Assembly: GCA_025529335.1 (NCBI GenBank)
Contig: JAMYHX010000613.1
Location: 1 to 21,523 of the forward strand
Length of the DNA stretch: 21,523 nt
Reading direction: 5' to 3'
Source: Rhizopus sp. PT2906
Taxonomy: Eukaryota; Mucoromycota; Mucoromycetes; Mucorales; Rhizopodaceae
Under the pieces are notes generated by a model, which was not told where the DNA came from, ran no database searches, and saw only the letters and a program-made list of their open reading frames with translations. The position numbers and the translations under genes are program-made. Positions 1 to 10,859 of this stretch are shown piece by piece; position 1 is the first letter of the stretch, and every line of letters begins with the position of its first letter.

Positions 1-17
1 TTATTTATATTGCTTAC

Positions 18-3000
18 CTTATCAATTAAATTAGTTTCTTCATCTTGCGCTTTTTGTAATTGTTCTGTTAAAGCCGACACATCAGTGCTTCCTTGTTTCT
101 CTTCTAGCTCACGTAGTTCATTTTCGCATGTAGCAAGCTCTGCTTGCATTTCTCTGTATTTGATTTGATCTTGTAAGTCACGCTCTATGCCCCGCCTTTC
201 TGATTCATCCTTTTCCAGAGCGTTAATTCTATCTGTTGTTTCAGTTATCTGACTCTTTAATCTATCAATCAATTTTTGAAGCTCGGTACATTGCTCCATT
301 GCACTTTCAAGTTTAGCAGAGCCAGAAGTGGCTTCATCTCTAATTTTAGGAATATTAATATAAGTCTGTGTTTAGAAATACTCTAACCAAAATTTATACC
401 TCGAGATACGACGGTTGAGCTCATCAAGTCGCTCAATATATCGCATAAATATATTTTGTTCGGCAACAATATTTTCTTCAGCTATACGCCACTCGCCCAT
501 GGCATTTTCGTGTGCAGCAGCAGTTTCTTCAACTTGAGCTTCAAGAGGGAATATATCTTTTTCAATTTTCTACAGAATGTGAATATACATGAGCAGGAAT
601 GAACTTCAAATAGTGCTTCTCTTTTTTATATTAACCTTTAGTTCTTCTATATGTTCCTTTAAGTTCTCTTCGTATTCCTTTAATTGCATTTCTACACCCA
701 CTTTAAAATCTAACTTATGCTGGCAATTGAGCAAGTTTTCACGAAAATCTCTTATGTTGTTTTCAACTGCTTGTATTTGACGGCGAGAAAGATCTATATC
801 ATCGTGTAGTCGTTTGATATCACGACGCACTGCTTGACTATATGTATAAGTTATTAATATATGCTCTAATCTATAATGAATATATATACCTTTTCATAGA
901 TATCTCTTCCATATCTTTTTGACAATCAGCCATTGTTCTTGTTGAACCCATAAAGTTTAATTCGTTTTCAAGCTCTGAAATATCCCTTTGAAGAGCATTG
1001 CATTCTTTCAGCAAACGTGTTATTTCCTCTGCAGTTTTCAACATGTTGTCTATTTTGCTTGTATAATTTTCTATTTCTATCAATTCAGCAGACGCCTAAG
1101 AGCACCAAGTTAAATAATAAGCAAAAACAATCCTGATCATCTTTTCTATCTTACCACATCTGCTCTATTTGAAGCATTTTCTTTTTCTTTTTCAAATTCT
1201 CCAAGGTTTTTCTCAAGGTTAGCAATGTCTTTATTCAATGTTTCAAGCTTAATATAGCTTCCTTGGGCTGCACGTAGTCGTATTCTCTTATCTTCATTTG
1301 TTTTCAATTTATTGTTCAGTCTTTCCCTCTGCTCTGGAATTCTTTGCATTATAGTTTGTAATTTTCCTTGAAATGCATCGTTCTCTACATCTTCATTAAA
1401 GCTTCTGGTACATAATGGACAGCATTTAGAGTTTTGCGCTCGTTCAAAGAATTTGCCATAAATCAATTCAGCACCACGAATATTCGCAAGCTGCCTTTTT
1501 TTTTTCAACACTTTTAGTTGTTTTTTTCAATAAAAGTTACAAAAACTTACTCTTTTATATCTTCAATCGCCTTTTCATTCTGAGCCAAAGCTTCCATAAA
1601 CTCAGTGTCTCCGCATGCAGCACGAATCGTAGCTTGATGTTCTAAGACAAATAATCAGATTTTAGTAATTCAAAAAAAGAAAAGAAGGTTTTGTCTCTTA
1701 CTTTCAATTTCTCGTTTTCTCACGGAAATATGATGCTTTGCAACCCCAATTTTACCATCTGCGGCAGAAGCCTCATTATTTGCTTGGTTTCTAAGAGCTT
1801 TCAAGTCGTGTATATTCTTTTCTCTTTCTCTATAAAGCAAAAAAATGGTATGTTGAGAATTGCAAAGAAAACATACCATTGTTTTATACCTTTTAAACGT
1901 CAAGAGTTCTCTTTCCAGGTCTTTCTTGGTCGGCTTTTTACCTATTATGCTCTGAACGCTTTCTATACATTCTTCGTACCTGAAATATTTAAGTTAGTGG
2001 TACGTGACACAAAAAGATTTAACATCCTTACAGTCTATTTAAAATAAGCTCTTTTGATTCCTTTTCAGTGCGCTTCAATGACAGTTTAGCTGAAGAATCA
2101 CTTTGTTTGCTTAATCGATTCATTTCATCGTTTAATTCAGAAGCTCTGTTATCCAATTCTTTCAATTCGTTTTCTTTGTTCTGTAGCTTTTCTTTTACAG
2201 AATGATCAATAGTAGCCTCTAGTTCCTTTAGCTTTTTTTGCTACACGTAAAAAAAGGGTGAATATTTTTTATTGCGAGCCACATGTTTCCTTGTTATTTA
2301 CTTCTCTTTCAACTCTTGCTTTTGCATCTTCAATTTCGCTTGTGGACACTTCAAATTCTAGTAATCTGTTTTTATGAGCTTGTATTTGTGCTTTATCATC
2401 TTCCTAAAATACTGCTGTTACATTTACCATGTAAAGATCAAAAAAAGAGACTTACAATAAGCTTTGTCAAACGCTTTTTGCTTTCGATAATTGACAAGTG
2501 CCTGCTTCTCAGTAACTGAAGCTCATCAGAGAGCATGTTTTGTTTTGTTAGAGCGGCAGTTTTATCTTTTTTATGTTTTGTTTGAAGAGATGTAACGTGT
2601 TTTCTTAGAGAAGTTGCCACTTTCGAACCATCATGTATAGACATAGACATCCCATGGGTTGAATTTATTTTTTCAATCAATTCAATACGCGTTTGAATCT
2701 GCTGCTCGATTTGTTCTTTTGCTGCCATTAATCTACCAATAGCTGTGTGCTTTTGCGATAGTTCGTCCTGCGCTGACTTTAACTTTCTTTCCAGTTTTGA
2801 TTTTTCGCTCAAGAGCTTAGTTCTTTCTCCAGTGACTTTGTTTTCATTCATCTGATGGTTTCTTAGCATTATCTTGAGTTCTTCTGTTGATTCTGATCGA
2901 GGTGTGATGGTATCTTTAATTGAATTGATTGTGCTCATATAAAAGTCTCTCCTGTTGATAATTTGCTGTATTTGATCCGCTGTCAAGTTAAAGTCCCGAA

Positions 3001-3994
3001 ATGTGTCCTTGAGCCTGGTAACTTTCTCGTGGACTTGGTTAATTTTTGTATCTACCAAGTCAAGCGTATTCAGCTTTGCTGCTGTTTGCTGATTTAGTTG
3101 GGTCAGGTTACTACGTATTCTCTTTGCTTTTTCAGTATCCGCTTTTAATGCATCCAAACGAACATTTCCAATCTTGATATTTTCGTGTAATTCCTTTTTT
3201 ACGTCTTTGATATTATCAAGAGCCGCCTGATATTTCTTTGATGAAAATATCTCATCAAATCTTTTCTTTAGCACACCTGGTTCTGATAATGGCCAATTGC
3301 TTTCTTCTTGATGACAGAATATCACATTATCCAATATAGCCTTTGGCACGCCTAGATGAAGTGGTAATTCTGCGTCCATATCGGCACATCGACTACTGAT
3401 ACTAAAAATCTATTATATTTTGTTTATTATGAAAAACTGACCACGTATAGCATTTTTATTTTTTACCTCGCCTGTTTGATTATCATATCTCAATAGGGAG
3501 TTATCAATTGATTTCAACGTAGTCGAGGTTTTCTTTTTGGATACTGCCAGAGAACGACTGCAAATCATCTTTTCTCCATTGATATTATAAAACTTTAACT
3601 TTACTTGTGCTTTCACTTCATTAGAGCCAGCAACCTTTTTTAATGTATATATGTTGTTAATGTCACTCATTCGCACAAACACATGCACACAGACGTGTGT
3701 TCCCTTTCTTTCTTTTTATATATATCGAACCTTTGGATCGTTTACAAATGCACCACCCTTACTGTTAGGCGGTTGGTCACCTGTACATGCATAACGAAGG
3801 CACTCAATGATTGTCTACACACAACATGTTATTGCTTCACAATTCAGAGAAAAGAAATGCTTTATTATTACAGTCTTTCCAGAGCCATTTGAGCCGACAA
3901 TTACTGTAAGTGGTGAATTAAACTTTATGTAACTGGCTTCTTCAGGGCTGAATGAGCGAATGCCCAGTATAGCCATACTTTCTATTTGTGACAT
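18..3994 (-). CDS. RAD50: RAD50 DNA repair ATPase, 5' (N-terminal) part, 14 exons, runs off the left edge
   Basis: SMC-like ATPase of the MRE11-RAD50-NBS1/XRS2 complex, which tethers and processes DNA double-strand breaks and telomeres in the nucleus. Exons read by eye (minus strand): 3994-3872, 3814-3731, 3634-3467, 3409-2456, 2403-2302, 2240-2032, 1979-1890, 1829-1702, 1641-1551, 1494-1155, 1095-890, 837-636, 569-400, 339-18; all phases agree, giving 1063 residues. Walker A is GSNGSGKT (residues 34-41), followed directly by TIIECL. The Q-loop lies in FCHQEESNWPLSEP (Gln159). Coiled coil follows, with the zinc hook CPLC at residues 675-678 inside a conserved block (YGKFFERAQ), then the returning coiled coil. 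The C-terminal Walker B/signature ATPase half lies beyond the window; the last visible base run (1-17) is an intron donor. The start at 3994 gives the family N-terminus, MSQIESMAILGIRSF. The DHH1 stop lies 236 bp upstream on the same strand. Confidence 0.96.
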
Positions 3995-4230
3995 GCTGAT
4001 AAAGAAAATAAAAAAGTGACCCTTTGCAGGAAATTCATGTAGCTACGCAAGTGATAAGCCACTGAGATAAAGGTTTATGACAACAATTTATTAAAAAACG
4101 TTGTTCAGACAAATCACTTGTTTAAAAGGTGTGATTTAGAAAAGATAAAAATGAGAGGATAGAGAAAGCAGTGAATAAAGGAAGGATAATGCTTACGCTT
4201 TTTTTTTGTATATGGATTTTTTCATGTCAA
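3995..4230. other. Spacer: DHH1 3' UTR and RAD50 promoter
   Basis: This AT-rich stretch separates the DHH1 stop codon (4231-4233) from the RAD50 start codon (3994), both on the minus strand. It must hold the DHH1 transcript end and the RAD50 promoter. I see no distinct open frame or strong motif in it. Confidence 0.6.
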
Positions 4231-5995
4231 CTATTGTTGATAAGGTTGTTGTTTCTGTGTAGATCGGTTTGAATGATGATGTCCTCCACCTCTTCCACGT
4301 CCACGCCAATTATTTGATCTATTGTGATAGTGAGGATGGCGTTGCTGATGACTATAATGTTGACGTTGTTGCTGTTGTTGTTGTTGTCCTTGAAGAGGTT
4401 GCTGACCATTTGTAACCTGTTGTTGTGTTTGATCTTGTTGTTCAGTACTTTGTTGATGCTGACGTGTTGCATTAGCTTGTTGTTTATTAGGTTGCTGTAT
4501 CTGTGCATCTTCCAAAGCATTGGGTGCAACATAGAGTCTCTTGTCGATAACAGGAGGAATAGGTTGAATTTCGGTTCCTAGTTCGCGTTCAATCTTGTAT
4601 AAATTGAATCGATCTTCATATGTAATCAAATTGATAGCTAAACCAAGATGACCAAAGCGGCCGGAACGACCAATACGATGTAAATAAGTTTCAGCATTCT
4701 TGGGGAAATCAAAGTTGATGACAACATTGACTGCTTGGATATCGATACCACGGGTCAAAAGGTCTAAGAGAATAAATGAGTCATTTGTTACATACTCCAA
4801 AAAGCACTTTTTACCTGAACAAACCAAGTTACGGCAAACACCATTTCTGAAATCATGGAATACACGATTACGATGACTTTGTAACATTTTAGCATGAGAA
4901 TAAAAGCAAGAATAACCTAATTCGGTGATCTTCTTTGCCAAGAGTTCCACTCTATTTGTTGAATTACAGAATATAATAGATTGGTTGATTTGAAGCTAAA
5001 ATGACAGGTTGACAAACGAGCTAGTGTATATAAACAGTCCTACCTTTGAGAATAAAGTATTTAAACAATGCACCTTTTGTTTTTCTTCCACATAAGCATA
5101 GTATTGAGTAACACCGCGCAATGTCAGCTCGTCCATTAAATTGATCTCGTAAGGTTTAACCAAGTACTTGTCTTTAAAATTTTTCACAATCATAGGGAAT
5201 GTTGCACTGAATAACATGATTTGTTTGTTCTTAGGAAAGTAATCCAAAAGTTGTTCAATAATGGGTGTAAATTCAGGAGATAACAGTTTATCAGCTTCGT
5301 CCATGACAAATGTATGTGCAGCACTAAAATCTGCAACGCCTTTTGATGCCAAGTCTAGGATACGTCCAGGTGTACCAACTACAATATGTACAGTTTCGCT
5401 TAAACGCATGATATCATCTTTTAAAGTAGTACCACCTGTGGTCACCATAACTTGAATATTTAAATGTTTACCGAGTGTTTTACATACTTGAGAAGTTTGA
5501 AGGGCTAATTCACGTGTTGGGACAAGTATAAGAGCTTGAATTTTTGGAATATTGGTAATTTTTTCTAATGTAGGGATAACAAATGCTGCAGTTTTTCCTG
5601 TGCCGTTTTTAGCTCTGGCAAGAATATCGCGACCGGCTAGTGCAAGAGGGATAGCTTCTTCTTGGATAGGTGAGGGACGTTCGAAACCAGCCTCAAAAAT
5701 GCCCATTAATAGTTCTCGTTTGAGGAAATAATCCTCAAATTCATTTCCTTTTGTTGCAGTTACATCCTATTTTATTACCTTTAACATCCCCTTGTTTTCT
5801 TTATTTCTCCCCCTTTCTCTATGTACCTCAGTTTGTGGTCTACTATCTTTTGGTGGAAGTGTAAGAGCAGTCTTCCAGTTTTCAGTTTCATGACTAATAA
5901 AATAAAAAGTTTACTACAAACGCTTTTCTGACCGATTTAAAAGTAAAAAAGAAAGAATGAAACTTTGTTTACTTTAATTGACTTGAACTTGACAT
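4231..5995 (-). CDS. DHH1: DEAD-box ATP-dependent RNA helicase DHH1/DDX6, 5 exons, complete
   Basis: Cytoplasmic DEAD-box helicase that promotes mRNA decapping and translational repression in P-bodies with the decapping factors. Exons (minus): 5995-5973, 5893-5827, 5766-5044, 4995-4815, 4763-4231, giving 508 residues, close to the yeast DHH1 length. The first exon codes only seven residues plus two bases and yields MSSSSQLN, joined to HETENWKTAL. Motifs: Q-motif GFERPSPIQ (residues 57-65), motif I AKNGTGKT (82-89), Ia PTRELALQ (113-120), Ib TPGR (162-165), II DEAD (186-189), III SAT, V TRGIDIQ and VI HRIGRSGRFG. The C-terminal tail is rich in Gln and Asn and ends with an RGRGRGGG patch, as in low-complexity P-body tails. 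The 51-nt intron 4764-4814 has no stop and is a multiple of three, so a plain ORF reading wrongly includes it as 17 codons between NLVCS and DLLTRG. Confidence 0.96.
4764..4814 (-). other. Frame-preserving intron inside the DHH1 RecA2 domain
   Basis: The intron starts GTAAAAAG and ends CTCTTAG. It is 51 nt long with no stop codon in frame. Removing it restores the family sequence NLVCS-DLLTRGIDIQ, with Asp formed across the junction (G|AC). It is annotated because an ORF caller would translate straight through it. Confidence 0.9.
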
Positions 5996-6099
5996 TTAAT
6001 TTTAGTTTTATACAAATTATATTAATTAGTGGAAAAAGAAAAAAGGAAAGAGAGTGAGGGATTGATTTTAGATGACGCAGTTCGGAGTTTTTTTCTTTC
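5996..6099. other. DHH1 5' flank
   Basis: AT-rich sequence upstream of the DHH1 start codon at 5995, with short purine and pyrimidine tracts. It presumably contains the DHH1 promoter. No specific binding site could be assigned. Confidence 0.4.
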
Positions 6100-6451
6100 T
6101 CACACACATACGCCTTTTAAGGTAGTGATCTCAAATGGTGTATACACTCTCAGGGGGGGGGGAGCGTTTCTTTCACAGCGGACATAAGTAGCAACAAACT
6201 CAGAATTACGCTCAGTTGCTAATGCGTGCAAATAATCGGTATGAGAATTAGCTGTGTGAAGAGCGTACACGCCTTCAATGATATAATCTATGAGCTCATG
6301 GCAGCCATGTTTGTCAGCACAGCATACCCTTGTTCGTCTTTATAAGAGAAAAAAAAAAGGGGTCCAAATCTTCTTGTACGACAGCGTTTTCTGTATATTT
6401 CATAATACAAGTCAAAAAGAGCAACATAGTTGTAAGAATTTGCTTAAACAT
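6100..6451 (-). pseudogene. Possible small secreted-protein gene with a broken frame
   Basis: Two coding-like pieces lie in different frames. The first starts at an ATG at 6451, which overlaps the kelch stop (shared ATGTTTAA). It reads MFKQILTTMLLFLTCIM and then hydrophilic residues ending QEDLDP, like a signal peptide and mature start. The second, about 6340-6100, is open for about 78 codons on the same strand. It contains CCADKHGCHELIDYIIEG, then a segment ending in YVRCERNAPPP, and stops at 6100-6102. A run of ten T on the minus strand lies between them and a run of ten C sits near the 3' end. I found no GT-AG intron with matching phase that joins the pieces. It may be a decayed gene, a sequencing error in a homopolymer, or an alternative 3' exon of the kelch gene. 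I do not recognise the family. Confidence 0.35.
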
Positions 6452-8384
6452 CCATTATCTTTCGATTCTGTGGACTTTTAACCTCTTCACCATTACTTGA
6501 TAAACCACGCATACGTTCCCAGATATCTTGACTGATACTATTTTTATCATTATGTGTTTCCGCATTCAACTGCTGCTCCCATTGTTCATGATCTGATGCA
6601 GTGTAAGTCTTGACTTCATGTGGAGAAAATGCAGCTGCTGCCGTTGGCGTAGGACGATGAGGGTTATTTGGGTTATCCCTATCTAGTTCCTTATTATACA
6701 CAAACAATGGATAATCACGGCTATGGCTTCTCTCTGAAGAAGTCATGGTTCGCATCCATCGAGGGTTCATTGGATTTGATCTTCTACGTGTACGTCTCTT
6801 ATAGTAGTAGTAGCCAATAATACCAATAATAATCAGAGCAAAGAAAGTAAATCCAATACCAAAGCCTTCTTTCTTGGCCGTGTCAGAGATTGGAGCTAGA
6901 GGGTTTTGAATGACACTAAAGTCATAGTCAAGAGGCTTAAAGGTTACTTCGTTGACATTAGGTATAGTAAATTGACATTGAGCAGATGGTGAATTGGTTG
7001 GTATGAGACTGCTGGCGTCAACATCAGTCACCCATTTCCAGTTGTTCATATCAAGGATATAAACCGAAGGATTGTAGCTATTTTGGCTTGTCTTGCCCAT
7101 CATGACAACCATATAATTGTTAATGCTCGCTGCTCCATGGGCAAATAATCCTGGAGGTGAGGTGCCGCCGACCGATTTCTTTGACCAAGCCAGTGTGCAG
7201 GTATCAAGAACATAAACGTCAGGGCTAGCAACGGTGACATCGGCTTCGCTATTGGGGACATAGCCACCAAACATAACAATGGATCTACCATCAGGTCCAG
7301 GTACGGCAGAGTAGCTTTATATAAAAAAGTGATAAGAAGATTGTCCTTGCTAAGCTTCAGTATATGCTTACCCAAATCGAACAGGTGGAATATCACCATA
7401 AGTTGCTACAGTTGCAGCTGTGTTTGAATCGAGATCATAGACTAGTACACTATTGAAATCAGCCCAGGTGCCTTCGGGAAGTGCTTTTGATACGTTTGCT
7501 CCATAAGTGATGCCACCCATGATAAATATTTGATTGTTGCTACAGCAAAAATTATATGAATATATTCGCTTTTACAAAAAGATCTTTTATGTTCTTACAT
7601 AATGTTGGAACTGTGGCCAGCTCTTCCAGGACGATGTTGATTAGGATATGCTGGATTAGAATGTTTCCAAGGCATTGGTGATTGCGTCGTATCCAGTTCT
7701 ATAAATTCCGATGACTTTGTACAATGTTGGTACTTTTTCATCTATAAAGATGTTTTTTTCTTTGCACACTTACAGCATTCGAACTTGTGTATACACGATT
7801 TGTAACTGGTAGACCGCCGTAGTAATATGCAATACCCGTTTTTGGGTGTATAGATGCTGTCATCAATGCAGTTACTGGTGGCCTTGGTATCTGTGTGATC
7901 GCTGTCGTAAAGTTAATTGGCCATCTTTTTTCAATTTAAATAATGCATACCTGGAACGCATTTCACATTTAAATCAGATTCAAAAGCACAGCTAACCATG
8001 TTTTCCATGAAATCGTTGCTATTTGCACCAGCCCGTAGCAGAAAATCGTTATTAGTACCCTTGAAGGCTACACCATACTTATAAGTCGAAGTGCCGGTCT
8101 GATTTAAATAGTGCCATCTAAGAGAGTTTAAGTGTATTCCATCGGTATAATTAAGGACCGAAAAATCTGGCTAGACAAAGGGGCTAAGTATAGTGCCTAC
8201 TATGAATAAATAAAGGTCTTACAGTTTCTTCTCCACCAACACCAAAGATTGCATTGTTGAAAACAATCGTCGAAAAGAAGGACCTACTATCAGAGGCTTG
8301 TTGCTGAGCTATTGATAAATTTGGAAGGAGTGATAGCCCTACAATGGCTATTTGGACAAGAGATATTCCAGCTCTTGTTTTCAT
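6444..8384 (-). CDS. Kelch-repeat type I membrane protein, 6 exons, complete
   Basis: Predicted surface or secretory-pathway protein with an extracellular beta-propeller. Exons (minus): 8384-8223, 8170-7951, 7901-7774, 7714-7599, 7539-7372, 7314-6444, giving 554 residues with consistent phases. Residues 1-26 form a signal peptide (MKTRAGISLVQIAIVGLSLL, then PNLSIA before QQQ). The ectodomain has kelch-like blades: YYYGGLPVTNRVY, IFIMGGITYG with a following VYDLD, IVMFGGYVPNS with VYVLDTCTLAW, and MVVMMGKTSQN with VYILDMNNWKW. A single membrane span lies at about residues 416-435 (IGFTFFALIIIGIIGYYYY), followed by a basic KRRTRRR stop-transfer and a tail of about 115 residues. Architecture matches the many kelch plus membrane-span proteins of Mucoromycota; ligand and function cannot be inferred. 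Its 3' end abuts the frame-broken ORF at 6100-6451. Confidence 0.88.
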
Positions 8385-8730
8385 GTTGTTAAAGGAAAGT
8401 AAAAATGGATTTTCTGAAGAAAAAAAGAAGAAAAAGAATAAAAAAAGTGTGGAGACATGGGAAATATGTTCTCAGTTGATGAATAGGTAACATCAACGAG
8501 TTGTACAATTCATTTTTGTTACTTGTGAATTACTCATGATTCATGCGGATCCTCAATTGACCAGACTCTGAGTTCTATATGTGATGCTCATAGATTTTGT
8601 TGGTAAATCAATAAGTCTGTGAATCTTGTCTCGGTTTCTTTTTTATTCAAATGAAAGGCTTGTTAAGCTAAGCAATCAATACATTCAAATAGATCCATTT
8701 CTTAAGTTGTACCTTTTTATATTTTCAACA

Positions 8731-9279
8731 GGTGATTTTGGTTGGATCAGACGAATTATATTCAGGAAAGTCAAGATCTTTTAAATATTACATAATTAGC
8801 TTTATAGTTCCTTCAAGTTGCTGCCATTGCTACAAGAATAGATTATCTTTAAAGTTAGTTTTAAAGACATCTTCTTTGATCCTTGTACATTTATGTAAAT
8901 ATAGATATTGTATGTTTCTAATGTTGCACATACCAATACCAATAGGCATTGAACGTTAGTCACATAATTAAGCAGTAATAAAGTGATGCACTAACCTTGC
9001 AGAAAAGAAAGCTTTTGAAGTCAAATTTACTGAAAAACATAAAATTGCCCATGCAACTGATGCTTTCGAGGTATATATATATTTTCTCTTTAGATAATTA
9101 CTGCTTTAATTACTTTAAAGCTTGCTGCAAATGCTTACTCAAATGATAAAAGAGAGCCCTTTACTTAATATCTTGGTGCTGCTATTACTTTCAGGGGACA
9201 TATTTCAATCAAACAACTAACGATTCAGGATGACGTTCCTGTATTCGATTATATCATTTCCCCTGCAAATACAGAATGA
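8731..9279 (+). pseudogene. Decayed or unrecognised spliced gene fragment
   Basis: The clearest part has two exon-like blocks. Block 9003-9070 follows a good branch/acceptor (CTAAC, then TTGCAG) and contains FEVKFTEKHKIAHATDAFE. A 50-nt GT-AG intron, 9071-9120, joins it in phase 0 to block 9121-9279. That block reads LAANAYSNDKREPFT, a TAA stop at 9166-9168, then YLGAAITFRG and QLTIQDDVPVFDYIISPA, and ends at TGA 9277-9279. An upstream open stretch from 8731 (ILVGSDELYSGKSRSFK) may belong to it but could not be joined. I do not recognise the family. The in-frame stop suggests a pseudogene, although a missed intron is possible. Confidence 0.35.
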
Positions 9280-9685
9280 CCACGCACGGTGCTATTCTCC
9301 TAATCAATAACTGAGACAGTTCTCGTATACAGTCATACACGATTGAGGTGCTTTTTTTCTTTCCTATGCTCCAAGGGAATGTATGGCTTTAGTTAATATG
9401 AGACGTTGAATAATCGTGGCAGATAGACGATGTATCTGCAATGAACAATTAAGGACAAAAGCTTCAACCCAGACGTTTTTTATGAAAGCTAATTTAGTTT
9501 CCAATTGTTTTATGACTTATTGCCTAAATTATCTTTATTTTAGTCCAAAACCAGGATACAGCTAAAGAAAGATGATATACCAAAGCACTCGATCTTTATA
9601 GAGCTTAATTCAACTACCGTACGGTTATAGTCAATGTAAGTGACTTAAAAGAACAGCCTTTTTAGCGCAAATATCACAAACATGA

Positions 9686-9859
9686 CAACAGGCGGCAATC
9701 TTTGTGGGCATTGGAGGTTATCCTAACAAACTTCAGTTCGACTATGGTGTTTTAATTTGCTGGGGGCAAAAAGATACGGAAAAAGTAATACAGCCTGTTA
9801 CTTTATATGCTCTTCTCTTCTGCTCCGTTAGCTTTATCTTTGGTGCGGAAATGAAATGA
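9686..9859 (+). pseudogene. Short fragment resembling the RMD1/DUF155 family
   Basis: A 57-codon open stretch includes FVGIGGYPNKLQFDYGVLIC followed by WGQKDTEKV. The pattern FDYGV-x-x-x-WG followed by acidic/charged residues recalls the core of the RMD1/RMND1 (DUF155) mitochondrial or sporulation proteins, where a phrase like FDYGVVVFWG is conserved. No start codon fits, a stop lies directly upstream, and the neighbouring exons were not found. If the match holds, it is a remnant only. The family call rests on one short motif read by eye. Confidence 0.25.
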
Positions 9860-10859
9860 ATTATACAGTAATTTTTAAATCCGTTCTATTAGCGCTTATC
9901 TAATATTCAAATATAATGGTGTAAATGAAGGGAGTTGACGCTTTCATTTCAATTGTCATGAAGATATGTTGGCCATGTTACGCTAATTGAGTCGAGTGTT
10001 TATAGTATCGCAGTGTAATACACAGTTCGTGGGATATCTAACATTTTTGTTCGGATAAGTCATACATGCTTTTTTTTTTTCCCCTTCTTTCTTTTTTTTT
10101 TTTTGCTACCTATTAGTTTGCATTGTACTAAGTCTGTTTATAATTGACAAATATACTAATGGAGAGACAGATCATTAAAGCAATTTTTACATCATAAAGT
10201 AACGATTAGCATGCATATTTTCTCTCATACTCACTGTTTGGATACTATCGGTTGTATCAACAACGATGCCTCGGATCATTATTTTTATTGCCATATGCTT
10301 AGCTGTAGGAAAAGCCCAGAAGCTTGCTATTGGACAGTTTATTAATTAAAGGCTTCAGTCTATTGAGTGTTGCCATGGTACCATGTTGACTACGGCGTCA
10401 TACAGGAGAGAAAGGTATTGCATTTTGTTAGTAATTATATGTAACCCTAGAAGACAAGTCATTGATTTTTTTGTTAATGAAAAGGAGAAAAGTTTTACTT
10501 CGGATAATAATAGACCATATAACAATAATTTACAGCAGTCATATTAATATAATTCATTAGATGTTGACAATATTTGTTATATAAGAGGATATTGTTTGTA
10601 ATAATAAACTACTTTTCTTATCACTTCTTTATTATTCGAAACATATCAGAGGCGAGATTCGTGTTTGAAACTCTGATATTGTTGTTTTGTTAAAAATCGC
10701 AAATCTTTTTGTTATTTGTGTATTATTGTGCTTGTGATATTGGTTGCTTTTTATATTTAGTTTTTAGAAAGATAAGGAGGTATTTTTCTGCAGAGAAATT
10801 GTAAGTTTGATTCAGGACATAGTTTATTAATTAACAAAGGCTGATTTCTTTTTCCACAA

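Noticed and set aside
1494..1510. Apparent frameshift in RAD50 at a ten-A run
   Set aside because: Using the next AG as the splice acceptor, after the A tract, gives a 56-nt intron of normal size and restores the frame, so no frameshift is needed.
4227..4581. Open frames at 4227-4532 (minus) and 4324-4581 (plus) inside DHH1
   Set aside because: They are shadow frames of the CAA-rich (Gln) tail of the helicase gene.
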